A stretch of DNA of 64,000 bases from Oscillospiraceae bacterium (GTDB lineage: Bacteria; Bacillota; Clostridia; Oscillospirales; Ruminococcaceae), in assembly GCA_022835495.1 (NCBI GenBank), contig BQOK01000001.1, forward strand, positions 1,054,001-1,118,000, in the 5' to 3' direction. This document shows, piece after piece, positions 31,390 to 40,092 of the stretch. The notes beneath the pieces are model-generated. The model was not told the origin of the DNA. It saw nothing but the letters and a program-made list of their open reading frames with translations, and made no database searches. Every line of letters starts with the position of its first letter. Positions within the stretch are counted from its first letter, which is position 1. A program made the position numbers and the translations under genes.

Positions 31390-32169
31390 ATGAAATGGAC
31401 ATTTTCTAAGGATAACACAGAGCCAATAATAACTGCTGAAAAACATATTCAAAGTCAACATGGTAGAGCAGGTGTTGGTCCCTTGCCACAAACTTGTGTG
31501 ATTTTTGAAATCGGCATGGCCTTAAAATTTATAGAGTCAAATTATGAAACAATACCACTATTTGATGAACTCCCTTGTTTTTTGGAAAACTCTAAATGTT
31601 TTATGATAAAAGGTAATAATGATGTGTGCTTTACACGAGGTGGGTATGGTGCTCCTGCTGCTGTTGACACATTGGAAACCGTTAGGGCATTAGGCGTTAA
31701 GCGTATCGTTATCGTTGGAATGTGCGGCGGATTTGCTGATTCTATCGATGTTTGCAACGTAATAGTGCCCAACAAAGTGCTTTGTGAGGAAGGAACCTCA
31801 TACCACTATTTTGAGGATATTGAATTTGCGAAACCCGATCCACTCCTTTTCAATAAAGCGAGGTCGTACTTTTCGGGTAGTTTTAATGTATCCACAAATT
31901 CCACAGTAACCAGTGACGCATTTTATCGTCAAACATTCTACAAAGAGGCTTTTTGGAGAGAAAAAGGGTGTGTGGGTGTGGATATGGAATCATCTGCACT
32001 TTTGTCCGTGAGCAGGTACTATTCGATACCAGCCGTTTCAATTTTATTATGTTCAGATAAACACCCACTTTCCGAAACTGATACAGGATGGGCTTGGGGT
32101 AATTCTAACTTTAAGGAAACACGCGAAAGTTTTGTAAGGCAGTCGGTAAAATTCGCATTGCAATTATAG
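31390..32169 (+). CDS. Nucleoside phosphorylase-like protein on a transferred AT-rich island
   Basis: A 259-residue protein of the PNP/UDP phosphorylase superfamily: FTRGGYGAPAAVDTLETVRAL and RIVIVGMCGGFADSI (phosphate and ribose binding), then VGVDMESSALLSVSRYY with the catalytic-type MES segment and CSDKHPLSE. It would split a nucleoside with phosphate into base and ribose-1-phosphate. Its codon use is AT-rich, unlike every neighbouring gene, so it was probably acquired from a lower-GC Firmicute. There is no clear operon partner. Only a weak ribosome binding site is seen. Confidence 0.85.
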   Translation: MKWTFSKDNTEPIITAEKHIQSQHGRAGVGPLPQTCVIFEIGMALKFIESNYETIPLFDELPCFLENSKCFMIKGNNDVCFTRGGYGAPAAVDTLETVRALGVKRIVIVGMCGGFADSIDVCNVIVPNKVLCEEGTSYHYFEDIEFAKPDPLLFNKARSYFSGSFNVSTNSTVTSDAFYRQTFYKEAFWREKGCVGVDMESSALLSVSRYYSIPAVSILLCSDKHPLSETDTGWAWGNSNFKETRESFVRQSVKFALQL

Positions 32170-32293
32170 CTACGTCGAATGAGCACATAATCACCTAAGC
32201 GATAGCAAAGCCGGACCGCTCTTGTCAATGGTGAATAAAACGGCTAACGCCGCCATTGACAAGCCCGCCTGCCCCTGCTGTGAGGTAATCAAG

Positions 32294-32320
32294 GGGCGAA
32301 AGCAACGAGTGCTTTCGCCC
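32294..32320 (+). terminator. Hairpin downstream of nucleoside phosphorylase
   Basis: Ten-base perfect stem GGGCGAAAGC/GCTTTCGCCC followed by TCTATGAT. Without a T-run it may be a processing or weak termination signal. Confidence 0.4.
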
Positions 32321-32539
32321 TCTATGATATCATGGAGAAACGTTACGCAGCAGAAGCTGATTAAGTTGCTATCTGCAAGGCTTTACAGACACAGAACAGG
32401 GGTAGTAAGGATTTTATACTCGTTCCTCTTAAAATGGCGTTCTACTGCGCAACAAAACCGCACACAGCGATGAAGTGGAGTTTTGGAGAGCATATTTCTT
32501 TGCTTCTTCTTACAGCTTTTTATATGCTTGCGCTGACTG

Positions 32540-32559
32540 TGGGCACCATTTAGGCACCA
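32540..32559. repeat. Right direct repeat of AT-rich island
   Basis: TGGGCACCATTTAGGCACCA, one mismatch from 31105-31124. The two copies bracket 1.4 kb containing the nucleoside phosphorylase gene. Confidence 0.7.
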
Positions 32560-32734
32560 ATCAAGACGTTCTATAACCCAGCGGCAGAGTGTTGATATAT
32601 CGAAAAACATAGTGTTCATGCGGTTTTTTGGTATTTCACACCCTATCGCCTAAAAACGCTCTTCTAATATTTTTTATTGTGGGCAATCAAAAAGCGCGCG
32701 GGGGTTACCCCGCGCGCTTTTCTTACAGGTTTTA

Positions 32735-33532
32735 TTACAGCACCACCAGCTCGGGCGGGGCCAAAAAGCGGAAGGGGACCCCACTCATGCCGATGCCACG
32801 GCTGACGAACAACTGGCCCGCGCCGCGCCCCTGGGGCCGGTAGAGGCCGTAGGGGTAAAGCTTGCCGCCCGGCGGCAGGATCATGCGGGTGATGACCGGC
32901 AGGCGTACCTGCCCGGCGTGGCTGTGGCCCGCCAGAACCAGGTCGGTGGCTTTTAAGGGCAGGTAACGGCACTTGTCCGGCATGTGGCACAGGGTCACGC
33001 GCCAGCACCCGGCCGGCAGCTGCCGCATGACCTCCCCGCCGGAATAAGGGGCAAGGCCGCACACCGCGATTTCCGGGCAGGGGCGCGCGATTTGGTCCCA
33101 CAAAACGGTAAAGCCCCCCTCGGTGAACAGCAGCTCAAAAAAAGGGCGGGCGCCCTGGCGTACGTCGTGGTTGCCCAACACCGCAAATTTGCCCAGCGGC
33201 GCCCGGATGCGCCGCAGCTGGGCCGCGATCCAGGAAAAGGGCAGGGCGTGGACATCCTGCAAAAAGTGGGCAAAAAAGTCGCCCCCGAACAGCACAAGCT
33301 CCGGCTGCTCGGCGTTGATGGCGTTTACCACCTGTTCCAGGTGGGCGGGCGGATACATGGGCCCCAGGTGCAGGTCGGTAAAAAACACGGTCTTTACAGG
33401 CGGGCGCTTTGCCAGCCGGGGGCGGGTGAGGACCAGGCGCTCCGGCTCGATTTTTGCCGCGTAGTGCGCCAGGCCCAGGGCCGCCGCACAGGCGGCGGCG
33501 CCCACCAGCGCGGCGCATTCACCTTGCTTCAT
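32735..33532 (-). CDS. Membrane-anchored metallophosphoesterase (YaeI-like)
   Basis: A 265-residue protein with an N-terminal hydrophobic anchor (residues ~5-25) and a calcineurin-like phosphoesterase domain: FFTDLHLGPMY, LVLFGGDFFA, VLGNHDVR and LAGHSHAGQVRLP supply the metal ligands. Relatives cleave phosphodiesters at the membrane, some acting on lipid A precursors or cyclic nucleotides. The substrate here is unknown. GAGG precedes the ATG. Confidence 0.9.
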   Translation of the reverse strand: MKQGECAALVGAAACAAALGLAHYAAKIEPERLVLTRPRLAKRPPVKTVFFTDLHLGPMYPPAHLEQVVNAINAEQPELVLFGGDFFAHFLQDVHALPFSWIAAQLRRIRAPLGKFAVLGNHDVRQGARPFFELLFTEGGFTVLWDQIARPCPEIAVCGLAPYSGGEVMRQLPAGCWRVTLCHMPDKCRYLPLKATDLVLAGHSHAGQVRLPVITRMILPPGGKLYPYGLYRPQGRGAGQLFVSRGIGMSGVPFRFLAPPELVVL

Positions 33533-33661
33533 GAAAGGCCTCCTTCAAGTTGGGATGTGTATTTCATTATACCAGAAACCCCGGCGTTTTAACACAAAAA
33601 CGGCGGCGGACAGGGCGTTTTGAAGGAAAAAGGCGGCCCTGCCAGGGCCGCCCGAAAAGTT

Positions 33662-34501
33662 TTAATACCCTACGATGATGCCGCCGCTCTCGGCATAAAA
33701 GCTGGTCAGGCCGCTGCAGGGGAGCACGATTGCCTTGGCGCCCGGCCATTTTTTTTCAATGCCGGTCTTGAGCATCTGCGCGCCCTTTTCGTTTTGGCAA
33801 TGGCTGATGACGGCGGGCACCTGGCCGTGGTAGCCACGGTGGTCCATCTCTTCCAGGATGAGGGCCAGCATGCGGGTTTCGCCCCGGGTTTTGTGCAGCA
33901 TTTCCAGCTTGCCGTCGTCGCTGCCGCGGCCCACGGCGCGCATGTTCATCACGCCCGCCACAAAGCCCACCAGCTTGCTGACCCGGCCGTTTTTAACCAG
34001 ATTGTCGAAGCTGGCCAGGGCAAACAGGATCTGCCGCTGCTGGAACCAGATCTCCCACTCTTTGACCAGTTCTTCAAAGGGCAGGCCGCGGGCGATCAGG
34101 TCGTTGGCCTTCCAGATGGCAAGGGTCATTTCACCGCCGGTGGACAGGCTGTCGAGCACGTGGATCTTTTTTTCGGGGTGGTTTTCCAGAACCATGTCCC
34201 GCGCGACCATGGCGCTGTTGTAGCTGCCGGACAGATTGCTGCTGATGGTCACGGCGAGGACCTGATCGGCCATGAGAAACTTTTCGGCCCATTCCTCCGG
34301 GCTGGGGCAGGCGGTGGTGGAAGCCCCGTTGAAGTTGTGCATGGCCTCGATCATCGAGTCCACATCCAGGGCCGCGTTGTCTACAAATTCACGCTCGCCC
34401 ACCCGGATTTTCAGGGGAACGGTGGAAAAGGCGACGCCGGGCGCGGCGTTTGATAAGGTGCGCAGCTCACAGGAAGAATCGCTTACAATCATCCAGGACA
34501 T
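33662..34501 (-). CDS. DegV-family fatty-acid-binding protein
   Basis: A 279-residue protein with the DegV layout: MIVSDSSCELRTL at the start, TACPSPEEWAEKF, LAVTISSNLSGSYNSA and VLDSLSTGGEMTLAIW. DegV proteins bind long-chain fatty acids and the FakB type presents them to the FakA kinase; no fakA is in view. The gene runs leftward from a divergent region shared with the EamA transporter gene. Confidence 0.93.
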   Translation of the reverse strand: MSWMIVSDSSCELRTLSNAAPGVAFSTVPLKIRVGEREFVDNAALDVDSMIEAMHNFNGASTTACPSPEEWAEKFLMADQVLAVTISSNLSGSYNSAMVARDMVLENHPEKKIHVLDSLSTGGEMTLAIWKANDLIARGLPFEELVKEWEIWFQQRQILFALASFDNLVKNGRVSKLVGFVAGVMNMRAVGRGSDDGKLEMLHKTRGETRMLALILEEMDHRGYHGQVPAVISHCQNEKGAQMLKTGIEKKWPGAKAIVLPCSGLTSFYAESGGIIVGY

Positions 34502-34691
34502 GACAAAAAACAGCTCCTTTTGCAGTAAGGCGGCGAAAAATGCCGCAACATCTAGTTTTTGAAACTATGTTATTGTTTATTATAGAGGATCGGCGCGGCG
34601 GAGTCAAGGCAAAAAGTGTGAACATGCCGTGACAAATGCGTGGCGGCCTGCTACAATAAAGCAAGAAAATGCCGGGAGGAAGGAATACCGC

Positions 34692-35537
34692 ATGAAACAG
34701 AAAAATACCGGGCCGGTGCTGGTCTTTTTTGCGGCCGTGCTGATGAGCCTGGGAGGCATTCTGATCAAAACGATCCCGTGGGGGGCCATGGCGATCAACA
34801 GCGGGCGGAACCTGTTTGCAGCGCTGGTGACCTTTGCGTATATGAGGGCGACCGGCTATAAGCTGCGGCTGAACAAAACCGTGCTGGGCTGCGCGGCGTG
34901 CATTGCCGCCTGCTGCGTTACCTACACGCTGGCCACCCGCCTTACCACGGCGGCGAACGCGGTGGTGCTGCAATATACCAGCCCGGTGTTCATATTATTG
35001 TACCTGTGGGTGTTTTTTCATCAAAGGCCCCGGCGGCTGGACCTGGCGGCCTGCGGCGTGGTGTTTGCGGGCATGGCCTGCTGCTTTGCGGGCAGCCTTT
35101 CGGGCGGCGGCATGGCGGGCAACCTGCTGGCGCTGGCGGCGGCGTCCACCTACGCGGTGGTGTTCATGGTGAACATGTTCCCGGGGGCCGACAGCTTTTC
35201 GAGCTATTTTTGGAGCCAGGTGCTGGGCTTTTTGGCGGGGCTGCCCTGGCTGCTGAGCGAGCCCTCGTTCAGCGCGGGCAGCTGGGGCGCCGTTGCTTTT
35301 ATGGGGGCGGTGCAGGTGGGCCTTGCCTACCTGCTGATGGCCAAGGGGCTGGCCCACACAAAGCCGGTGGCCGCCAACCTGATCTGCATGACCGAACCGG
35401 TGCTGAACCCCATTTGGGTGGCGCTGTTCTACGGCGAAACGGTGGGGGTTTTGAGCCTTGCGGGCATCGGCATCGTGCTGTGCGGGCTGATGGTATACAA
35501 TGTTGCGGGGGCAAAAAAGCAGACGGAGGCGGATTGA
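34692..35537 (+). CDS. EamA/DMT-family transporter
   Basis: A 281-residue protein; ATG 34692 follows GGGAGGAAGG. It has about ten membrane helices in two five-helix halves, each an EamA repeat (the second ends with NPIWVALFYGETVGVLSLAGIG). Such exporters handle amino acids, metabolites or drugs; substrate unknown. The next gene starts directly after its stop, so the two form an operon. Confidence 0.9.
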   Translation: MKQKNTGPVLVFFAAVLMSLGGILIKTIPWGAMAINSGRNLFAALVTFAYMRATGYKLRLNKTVLGCAACIAACCVTYTLATRLTTAANAVVLQYTSPVFILLYLWVFFHQRPRRLDLAACGVVFAGMACCFAGSLSGGGMAGNLLALAAASTYAVVFMVNMFPGADSFSSYFWSQVLGFLAGLPWLLSEPSFSAGSWGAVAFMGAVQVGLAYLLMAKGLAHTKPVAANLICMTEPVLNPIWVALFYGETVGVLSLAGIGIVLCGLMVYNVAGAKKQTEAD

Positions 35538-36377
35538 ATGGACGCACCGGAACGCCGGCGCCGCCAGTTGGCGCTGAAAGAACAGCTTGCAGTGGAGCGG
35601 CAGCGGCAAAAAGCGCCCGGCGCGCTGGCAGCCGCGCTGGCGGGCAGAGTGCCGCCAGGCCTGAAGGATACGCTGGAGCGGGCGTTTTGCGCGGCGTTCC
35701 GGCTGGTGTTTCAAAAGGGCGCGGGCGTGATTGAAAAAACGTATTCCAAAGAGGAGCTTCGGGCCGGCGCGGCCCGCCTGGAACAGGCGGTGGAGGCCCG
35801 GCCCAGCGCCGTGAACCTGCGCCGGATGGAGAAGGGCGCGGCAAAGGGCGGCGCGGCGGCCAGCATCGGCACGGTGGCCGAGGGCGGCCTTTTGGGGCTT
35901 TTGGGCATTGGGCTGCCGGATATCCCGCTGTTTACCGCCGTGCTGCTGCGGGGGGTGTATCAAACCGCGCTGGGGTACGGGTTCGGCTATGAAACAAACG
36001 AGGAGCGGGCGTACCTTTTGAGCGTGCTGTGCTGCGCGCTGGCCGAGGGCGAAGCGGCCCCCCGCTGGGCGGCGGAGGCGGACCGCCTGGCACGCCGCAT
36101 GGACGGGCAGGGCCGCCTTGTGATCAAGCCCCCGGCGCTGGAAAGCTATATCGCCGCCGCGGGCGGCGCGCTGGCAGGGGCCATGCTCACCGCCAAGTTC
36201 GTGCAAGGGCTGCCGATCGTGGGGGTGGCGGGGGGCGCCGCCAACCTGGCGGTTTACCGGCAGGTGCTGGAACGCGCGCGGCTGAAATACCAGCTGCGCT
36301 GGCTGGAAAAACGCGCGGAGGCCGCCGGGGACCAGGAACAGGACAGAGTGGAAGGAAAAGAGAGATGGTCGTTTTGA
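35538..36377 (+). CDS. EcsC-family protein
   Basis: A 279-residue protein starting right after the transporter stop. The N-terminus is a basic amphipathic helix; the core matches EcsC family features, with AAASIGTVAEGGLLGLLGIG and LPDIPLFTAVLLRGVYQTALGYG (about 105-150), then a late hydrophobic stretch AAAGGALAGAMLTAKFVQGL. EcsC is linked to the ABC transporter EcsAB in Bacillus but its biochemical role is unknown. Its end overlaps the next gene by 13 bases. Confidence 0.82.
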   Translation: MDAPERRRRQLALKEQLAVERQRQKAPGALAAALAGRVPPGLKDTLERAFCAAFRLVFQKGAGVIEKTYSKEELRAGAARLEQAVEARPSAVNLRRMEKGAAKGGAAASIGTVAEGGLLGLLGIGLPDIPLFTAVLLRGVYQTALGYGFGYETNEERAYLLSVLCCALAEGEAAPRWAAEADRLARRMDGQGRLVIKPPALESYIAAAGGALAGAMLTAKFVQGLPIVGVAGGAANLAVYRQVLERARLKYQLRWLEKRAEAAGDQEQDRVEGKERWSF

Positions 36378-36880
36378 TCGCGGGCAGCAGCCACACGGGC
36401 AAGACCCTGGCGGCCCAAAAGCTGCTGGAACGGTACCATTACCCCTACCTGTGCATCGACCATTTGAAGATGGGCCTGATCCGCAGCGGGGTATGCGGGC
36501 TTTCGCCCGAAAGCCCGGACCGGGAGCTGACCCCCTACCTGTGGGGCGTTGTAAAAGAGATTGTGAAAACAGCGGTGGAGAACGGCCAAAACCTGGTGGT
36601 GGAGGGCTGCTATATCCCGTTTGACTGGAAAAAAGACTTTGAGCCGACCTACCTTGCGCAGATCCGCTATATTTGCCTGATTTTCAGTGCGCGCTATCTG
36701 GAGGAGCGGTTCAGCGAGGTGGAGCGATATGCCAATGTGATTGAAACGCGCAAGGGCGGCGGCGCCTGCGCGCGGCAGGCGCTGCTGCGGGAAAACCTGC
36801 GGAACCTGGAGCAGTGCAGAACGCGCGGCCTGGAATACCGGTTGATCGACGGGGAATACAGCGTGGAGATAGAGCTGTGA
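36365..36880 (+). CDS. P-loop kinase-like protein
   Basis: A 171-residue protein with Walker A GSSHTGKT (residues ~6-13), CIDHLKMGLIRS, then NLVVEGCYIP as Walker-B-like strand, and a LID-like arginine region (ERFSEVERYANV). It resembles small nucleotide or zeta-toxin-like kinases; the substrate is unknown. It overlaps the EcsC gene by 13 bases and ends the three-gene operon. Confidence 0.7.
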   Translation: MVVLIAGSSHTGKTLAAQKLLERYHYPYLCIDHLKMGLIRSGVCGLSPESPDRELTPYLWGVVKEIVKTAVENGQNLVVEGCYIPFDWKKDFEPTYLAQIRYICLIFSARYLEERFSEVERYANVIETRKGGGACARQALLRENLRNLEQCRTRGLEYRLIDGEYSVEIEL

Positions 36881-37121
36881 CCCGCTGTTTTTATTTGGAT
36901 TTATGGGGAACGAAACATTTTTTTTACACATGCGGGCTTAAAGTATGATAAACTAGTAAAGTGAAGAGGCACAGCGCGGCCCCCGGCCCCGGGACACAGG
37001 CCCCGGAGGCCGCATTTTAAAGACCGAAGGGAGGGAAAGCATACAGCAGGGCCGGACCGGGTGCTCACACCGCGTGCCGGCGGCCCGAACAAGCCGCAAA
37101 ACAGAAAGCGAGGTGCATTTG

Positions 37122-38648
37122 TTGAAGAAAAAGCTCAAGGAAAAAATATCCGAGGCGCTTTCCTCGGTGCTGCCCATCACGGTGATCGTGCTGGCGCTGA
37201 GTTTTACGCTGGCGCCCATGCCCAGCGGCACAATGGTGCTGTTTTTGCTGGGCGCAGGCATGCTGATTGTGGGAATGGGCTTTTTTTCGCTGGGAGCGGA
37301 CATTGCCATGATGCCCATTGGCGACCAGATGGGCCGCAAGCTGGGCGGCGGGTGGAAGCTGGCGGGGGTGGCGGCGATCTGCTTTTTGATCGGCGCGGTG
37401 GTGACCATTGCCGAGCCGGACCTGCAGGTGCTGGCGCGGCAGGTGCCCGCCGTGCCGGATATGGTGATTATTTTATCGGTGGCAGCGGGGGTGGGGCTGT
37501 TTTTGGTGGTGTCGATGCTGCGCACCCGGTTTAACCTGCCGCTCACCCCCACCCTGATCGGGCTGTACGTGCTGGTGTTCGTGCTGTCGATCTTTGTGCC
37601 AAATGAGTTTTTGGCGGTGGCCTTTGACTCGGGCGGCGTGACCACCGGGCCGATCACGGTGCCGTTTTTGATGGCGCTGGGCACCGGCATGGCCTCCATC
37701 AAGGGGCGCGACGAGGATAATTTTGGCATGGTGGCCCTGTGCAGCGTGGGGCCGATCCTGGCGGTGATGGTGCTGGGGCTGTGCTTTCAGTCCACCGAGG
37801 TGGGGTACACGCCCTTTGCGATCCCCCTGGTGATGGATTCGCAGGAGGCGGGGCGGGAGTTCTGGCAGGGCCTGCCCGCCTACATGAAAGAGGTTGCGTT
37901 GGGGCTTTTGCCCATTGTGCTGTTTTTTGCGGTGTTCCAGATCGCCTCGATCCGGCTGAAACGCCGGCCGGTGATCAAGATCCTGGTGGGCATCGTGTAC
38001 ACCTACATCGGCCTGGTGCTTTTTCTCACCGGGGCCAACGTGGGCTTTATGCCCGCCGGGTATTTTTTGGGCACCACGCTGGCCTCGCTGCCCCATTACT
38101 GGGTGCTGATCCCCATCGGCGTGGTGGTGGGCTACTTTATTGTGGCGGCGGAGCCTGCGGTGCACGTGCTGAACCGCCAGGTTGAGGAGGTGACCAGCGG
38201 CGCGATCCCGCAAAAGGCGATTGGGCTGGCGCTCTCGGTGGGTGTGGCGGTTTCCATTGGGCTGGCCATGCTGCGGGTGTGCCTGGGCATTCCCATTTAC
38301 TATTTGCTGGTACCCGGCTATGCGGCCGCGCTGATCCTGCCCTTTTTTGTGCCCAGGATTTTCACGGCCATCGCCTTTGACTCGGGCGGCGTGGCCTCCG
38401 GCCCCATGACGGCCACCTTTTTGCTGCCCCTGACTATGGGGGCGTGCGAGGCGCTGGGGCGCGATATCCTGACCGACGCGTTCGGCGTGGTGGCCATGGT
38501 GGCCATGACGCCGCTGGTTACCATCCAGCTGCTGGGCCTTGTGTACCAGCGCAAGATCCGGCGCACCAAGGAAGTGACCCCGGCCGAGGAAAAAGCCATT
38601 GAGCTGGTGGACGATGTGATTGATTACAACGAGGAGGTGGAACTTTGA
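37122..38648 (+). CDS. DUF1538 membrane protein (putative transporter)
   Basis: A ~508-residue protein. The likely start is TTG 37122 (or 37119), just after GCGAGGTG; a GTG at 37074 has no site. Two homologous halves of about six membrane helices each are visible, each containing a VAFDSGGV(T/A)(T/S)GP motif (VAFDSGGVTTGPITVPFL near residue 165, IAFDSGGVASGPMTATFLLP near 415). Family function is unproven but linkage to a P-II protein points to a regulated transporter. The P-II gene start overlaps the stop (TGATG). Confidence 0.9.
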   Translation: MKKKLKEKISEALSSVLPITVIVLALSFTLAPMPSGTMVLFLLGAGMLIVGMGFFSLGADIAMMPIGDQMGRKLGGGWKLAGVAAICFLIGAVVTIAEPDLQVLARQVPAVPDMVIILSVAAGVGLFLVVSMLRTRFNLPLTPTLIGLYVLVFVLSIFVPNEFLAVAFDSGGVTTGPITVPFLMALGTGMASIKGRDEDNFGMVALCSVGPILAVMVLGLCFQSTEVGYTPFAIPLVMDSQEAGREFWQGLPAYMKEVALGLLPIVLFFAVFQIASIRLKRRPVIKILVGIVYTYIGLVLFLTGANVGFMPAGYFLGTTLASLPHYWVLIPIGVVVGYFIVAAEPAVHVLNRQVEEVTSGAIPQKAIGLALSVGVAVSIGLAMLRVCLGIPIYYLLVPGYAAALILPFFVPRIFTAIAFDSGGVASGPMTATFLLPLTMGACEALGRDILTDAFGVVAMVAMTPLVTIQLLGLVYQRKIRRTKEVTPAEEKAIELVDDVIDYNEEVEL

Positions 38649-39352
38649 TGCAGCACAAGCACAGGGCGCTTTTGAAGATGCTGGTGACGATTGTGGACCG
38701 GGGCAAGGGCGCCGCGGCTGTGAGCCTTTACCGGGGGCAGGGCCTGCATTTTGACTACCTCTGCATGGGGCTTGGCACCGCCAATTCCAAAATACTGGAT
38801 TACTTTGGCCTTTCGGAAACCGAAAAGGATGTGGTGATTACCCTGGCGCCCGCGCCGCGCATTAAAAGCGTGATAGAAATGGCCGACGCGCGTTTTCATT
38901 TCAGCAGCCCGGGGCGGGGGATTTTGTTCACGGTGCCCCTGTCGGGCGTGAGCGGGCAGGTGCCCCAGGTGCTGTGCAAGGAGCAGGAGCCGCCGGAGGG
39001 CGGGAAGGAGGAGAGCGGCATGAATACAGCGAGCGGTTACGCGCTGGTGCTGGCGGTGGTGAACCGGGGCAGCCTGGACACCGTGATGGACGCGGCCCGC
39101 AGCGAGGGGGCCCGGGGGGGCACAGTGCTGCACGCCCGCCGCGTGGGCATGGACGACACGGAAAACCTGCTGGGCTTTACCCTGCAGCCGGAAAAAGAGG
39201 TGGTGGCCATTTTGACGCCGGAGACCCAGAAGCACGCGATCATGGTGGCCATTAACCGGGCGGCGGGGCTTACCACCGAGGCCGGGGGGATCTTGTTCTC
39301 GCTGCCGGTGGAGGATCTGACCGGCCTGCAGCCCCCAGTGGCGCAGGAATGA
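38648..39352 (+). CDS. Fused double P-II-like regulatory protein
   Basis: A 234-residue protein with two P-II-like halves joined by a linker near 110-125. The first half has LLKMLVTIVDRGKG and FGLSETEKDVVITLAP; the second repeats the pattern with YALVLAVVNRGSLDTVMDAA, GFTLQPEKEVVAILTP and GGILFSLPVEDLTG. P-II proteins bind nucleotides and 2-oxoglutarate and control transporters or enzymes. Overlapping start with the DUF1538 gene shows coupled expression, so it probably gates that membrane protein. ATG 38648 is chosen over the TTG just before it. Confidence 0.88.
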   Translation: MQHKHRALLKMLVTIVDRGKGAAAVSLYRGQGLHFDYLCMGLGTANSKILDYFGLSETEKDVVITLAPAPRIKSVIEMADARFHFSSPGRGILFTVPLSGVSGQVPQVLCKEQEPPEGGKEESGMNTASGYALVLAVVNRGSLDTVMDAARSEGARGGTVLHARRVGMDDTENLLGFTLQPEKEVVAILTPETQKHAIMVAINRAAGLTTEAGGILFSLPVEDLTGLQPPVAQE

Positions 39353-39370
39353 ACGGGCTGACGGTCTAAA

Positions 39371-39414
39371 AACAAAACATGCAGCGCCGAACCCGGCGCT
39401 GCATGTTTTGTTTT
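39371..39414. terminator. Bidirectional terminator between convergent genes
   Basis: AACAAAACATGCAGCGCCG pairs with CGGCGCTGCATGTTTTGTT; A- and T-rich on both sides, serving both the P-II gene and the leftward AbrB-like gene. Confidence 0.92.
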
Positions 39415-39659
39415 CAGGACTCGCGTATGGCCCTTAGGCACTGCGCGCAGACGTGCTTGCCGCCGAAGAGGCGAAGGCCGGTTCCGCTTTTGCAGAACAC
39501 GCAGCGGGGGGCCGCCTGCCTTAAAACCACCTGCTGGTTGGCCGCGTCCTCAAAAATATCCAGCGGGGCGCCGGGGTCCCAGCCAAACGCCTCCCGCGAA
39601 ACGGAGGGCAGCACGATGCGGCCCAGTTCATCCAGCAGCCTTGTGGAAATGCGTTCCAT
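39414..39659 (-). CDS. AbrB-like transition regulator with C-terminal zinc motif
   Basis: An 81-residue protein. The N-terminal half fits an AbrB/SpoVT swapped-hairpin DNA-binding domain (RLLDELGRIVLPSVSREAFG, then PLDIFEDAANQQVVLRQ). The C-terminal CVFCKSG...HVCAQC has two CxxC pairs and probably binds zinc, as in some clostridial AbrB-type regulators. It starts seven bases after the XRE gene stop, so both are one operon. Confidence 0.85.
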   Translation of the reverse strand: MERISTRLLDELGRIVLPSVSREAFGWDPGAPLDIFEDAANQQVVLRQAAPRCVFCKSGTGLRLFGGKHVCAQCLRAIRES

Positions 39660-39666
39660 AGATGTT

Positions 39667-39867
39667 TTACTCCTCGTTGATAAATAAGTCTTGAACGGTG
39701 CAGCCGAGGGCTTTGGTCAGACGTTCCAGCGTGTCGAGGCGGATGGATTTGCTCTCGTTGTCACAGATTTTATTCAAAGTGGCATAATCGGTATGCATCT
39801 GTTTGACGAGCCAATACCGGGTTTTTCCCCGCTGTTCCAGCAGGCGTTGAACGTTAAAACGCAGCAT
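39667..39867 (-). CDS. Small XRE-family regulator
   Basis: A 66-residue HTH_26-type protein: MLRFNVQRLLEQRGKTRYWL, DYATLNKICDNESKSIRLDT, LTKALGCTVQDLFINEE. It is co-transcribed with the AbrB-like gene. Such pairs often control stationary-phase or stress genes; targets are unknown. Confidence 0.88.
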   Translation of the reverse strand: MLRFNVQRLLEQRGKTRYWLVKQMHTDYATLNKICDNESKSIRLDTLERLTKALGCTVQDLFINEE

Positions 39868-40049
39868 GATATCCTCTCAGCTTCACCGGGCCAACCGTTG
39901 ATAAAGGGGTCCTGGAAAATATTTTATCCTGTACCGCGCCATAAGACTAGTCACGATAGTAATAGAGTATCTTGAAGTAGTGCAGGTATATATTTACTAG
40001 TAAGGATTTTTTTGGACCGGATTGCTGCCGGAGGCCCCGCGCGATCAAA

Positions 40050-40085
40050 GAAAAAAGCCCCCGCTTTTTTCAGCGCGGAGGCTTT
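40050..40085 (-). terminator. Terminator of flavin reductase gene
   Basis: On the minus strand a stem AAGCCTCCGCGCT/AAGCGGGGGCTT with TTTTTTC tract, just beyond the stop. The rest of 39868-40049 is AT-rich leader for the XRE gene. Confidence 0.75.
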
Positions 40086-40092
40086 CTCTTTT

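Larger units (their letters stand above)
32170..32734. other. Gene-free gap at right edge of AT-rich island
   Basis: No convincing gene. It contains an 11-base inverted repeat CTTGTCAATGG/CCATTGACAAG (32221-32263), a GGGCGAAAGC/GCTTTCGCCC hairpin (32294-32320) and the right direct repeat 32540-32559. GC content returns to the chromosomal level near 32690. Confidence 0.5.

Noticed and set aside
32383-32619. 78-residue minus-strand open frame in the AT-rich island
   Set aside because: No ribosome binding site, Cys/Arg-rich translation and no family; it crosses the direct repeat and is more likely decayed sequence.
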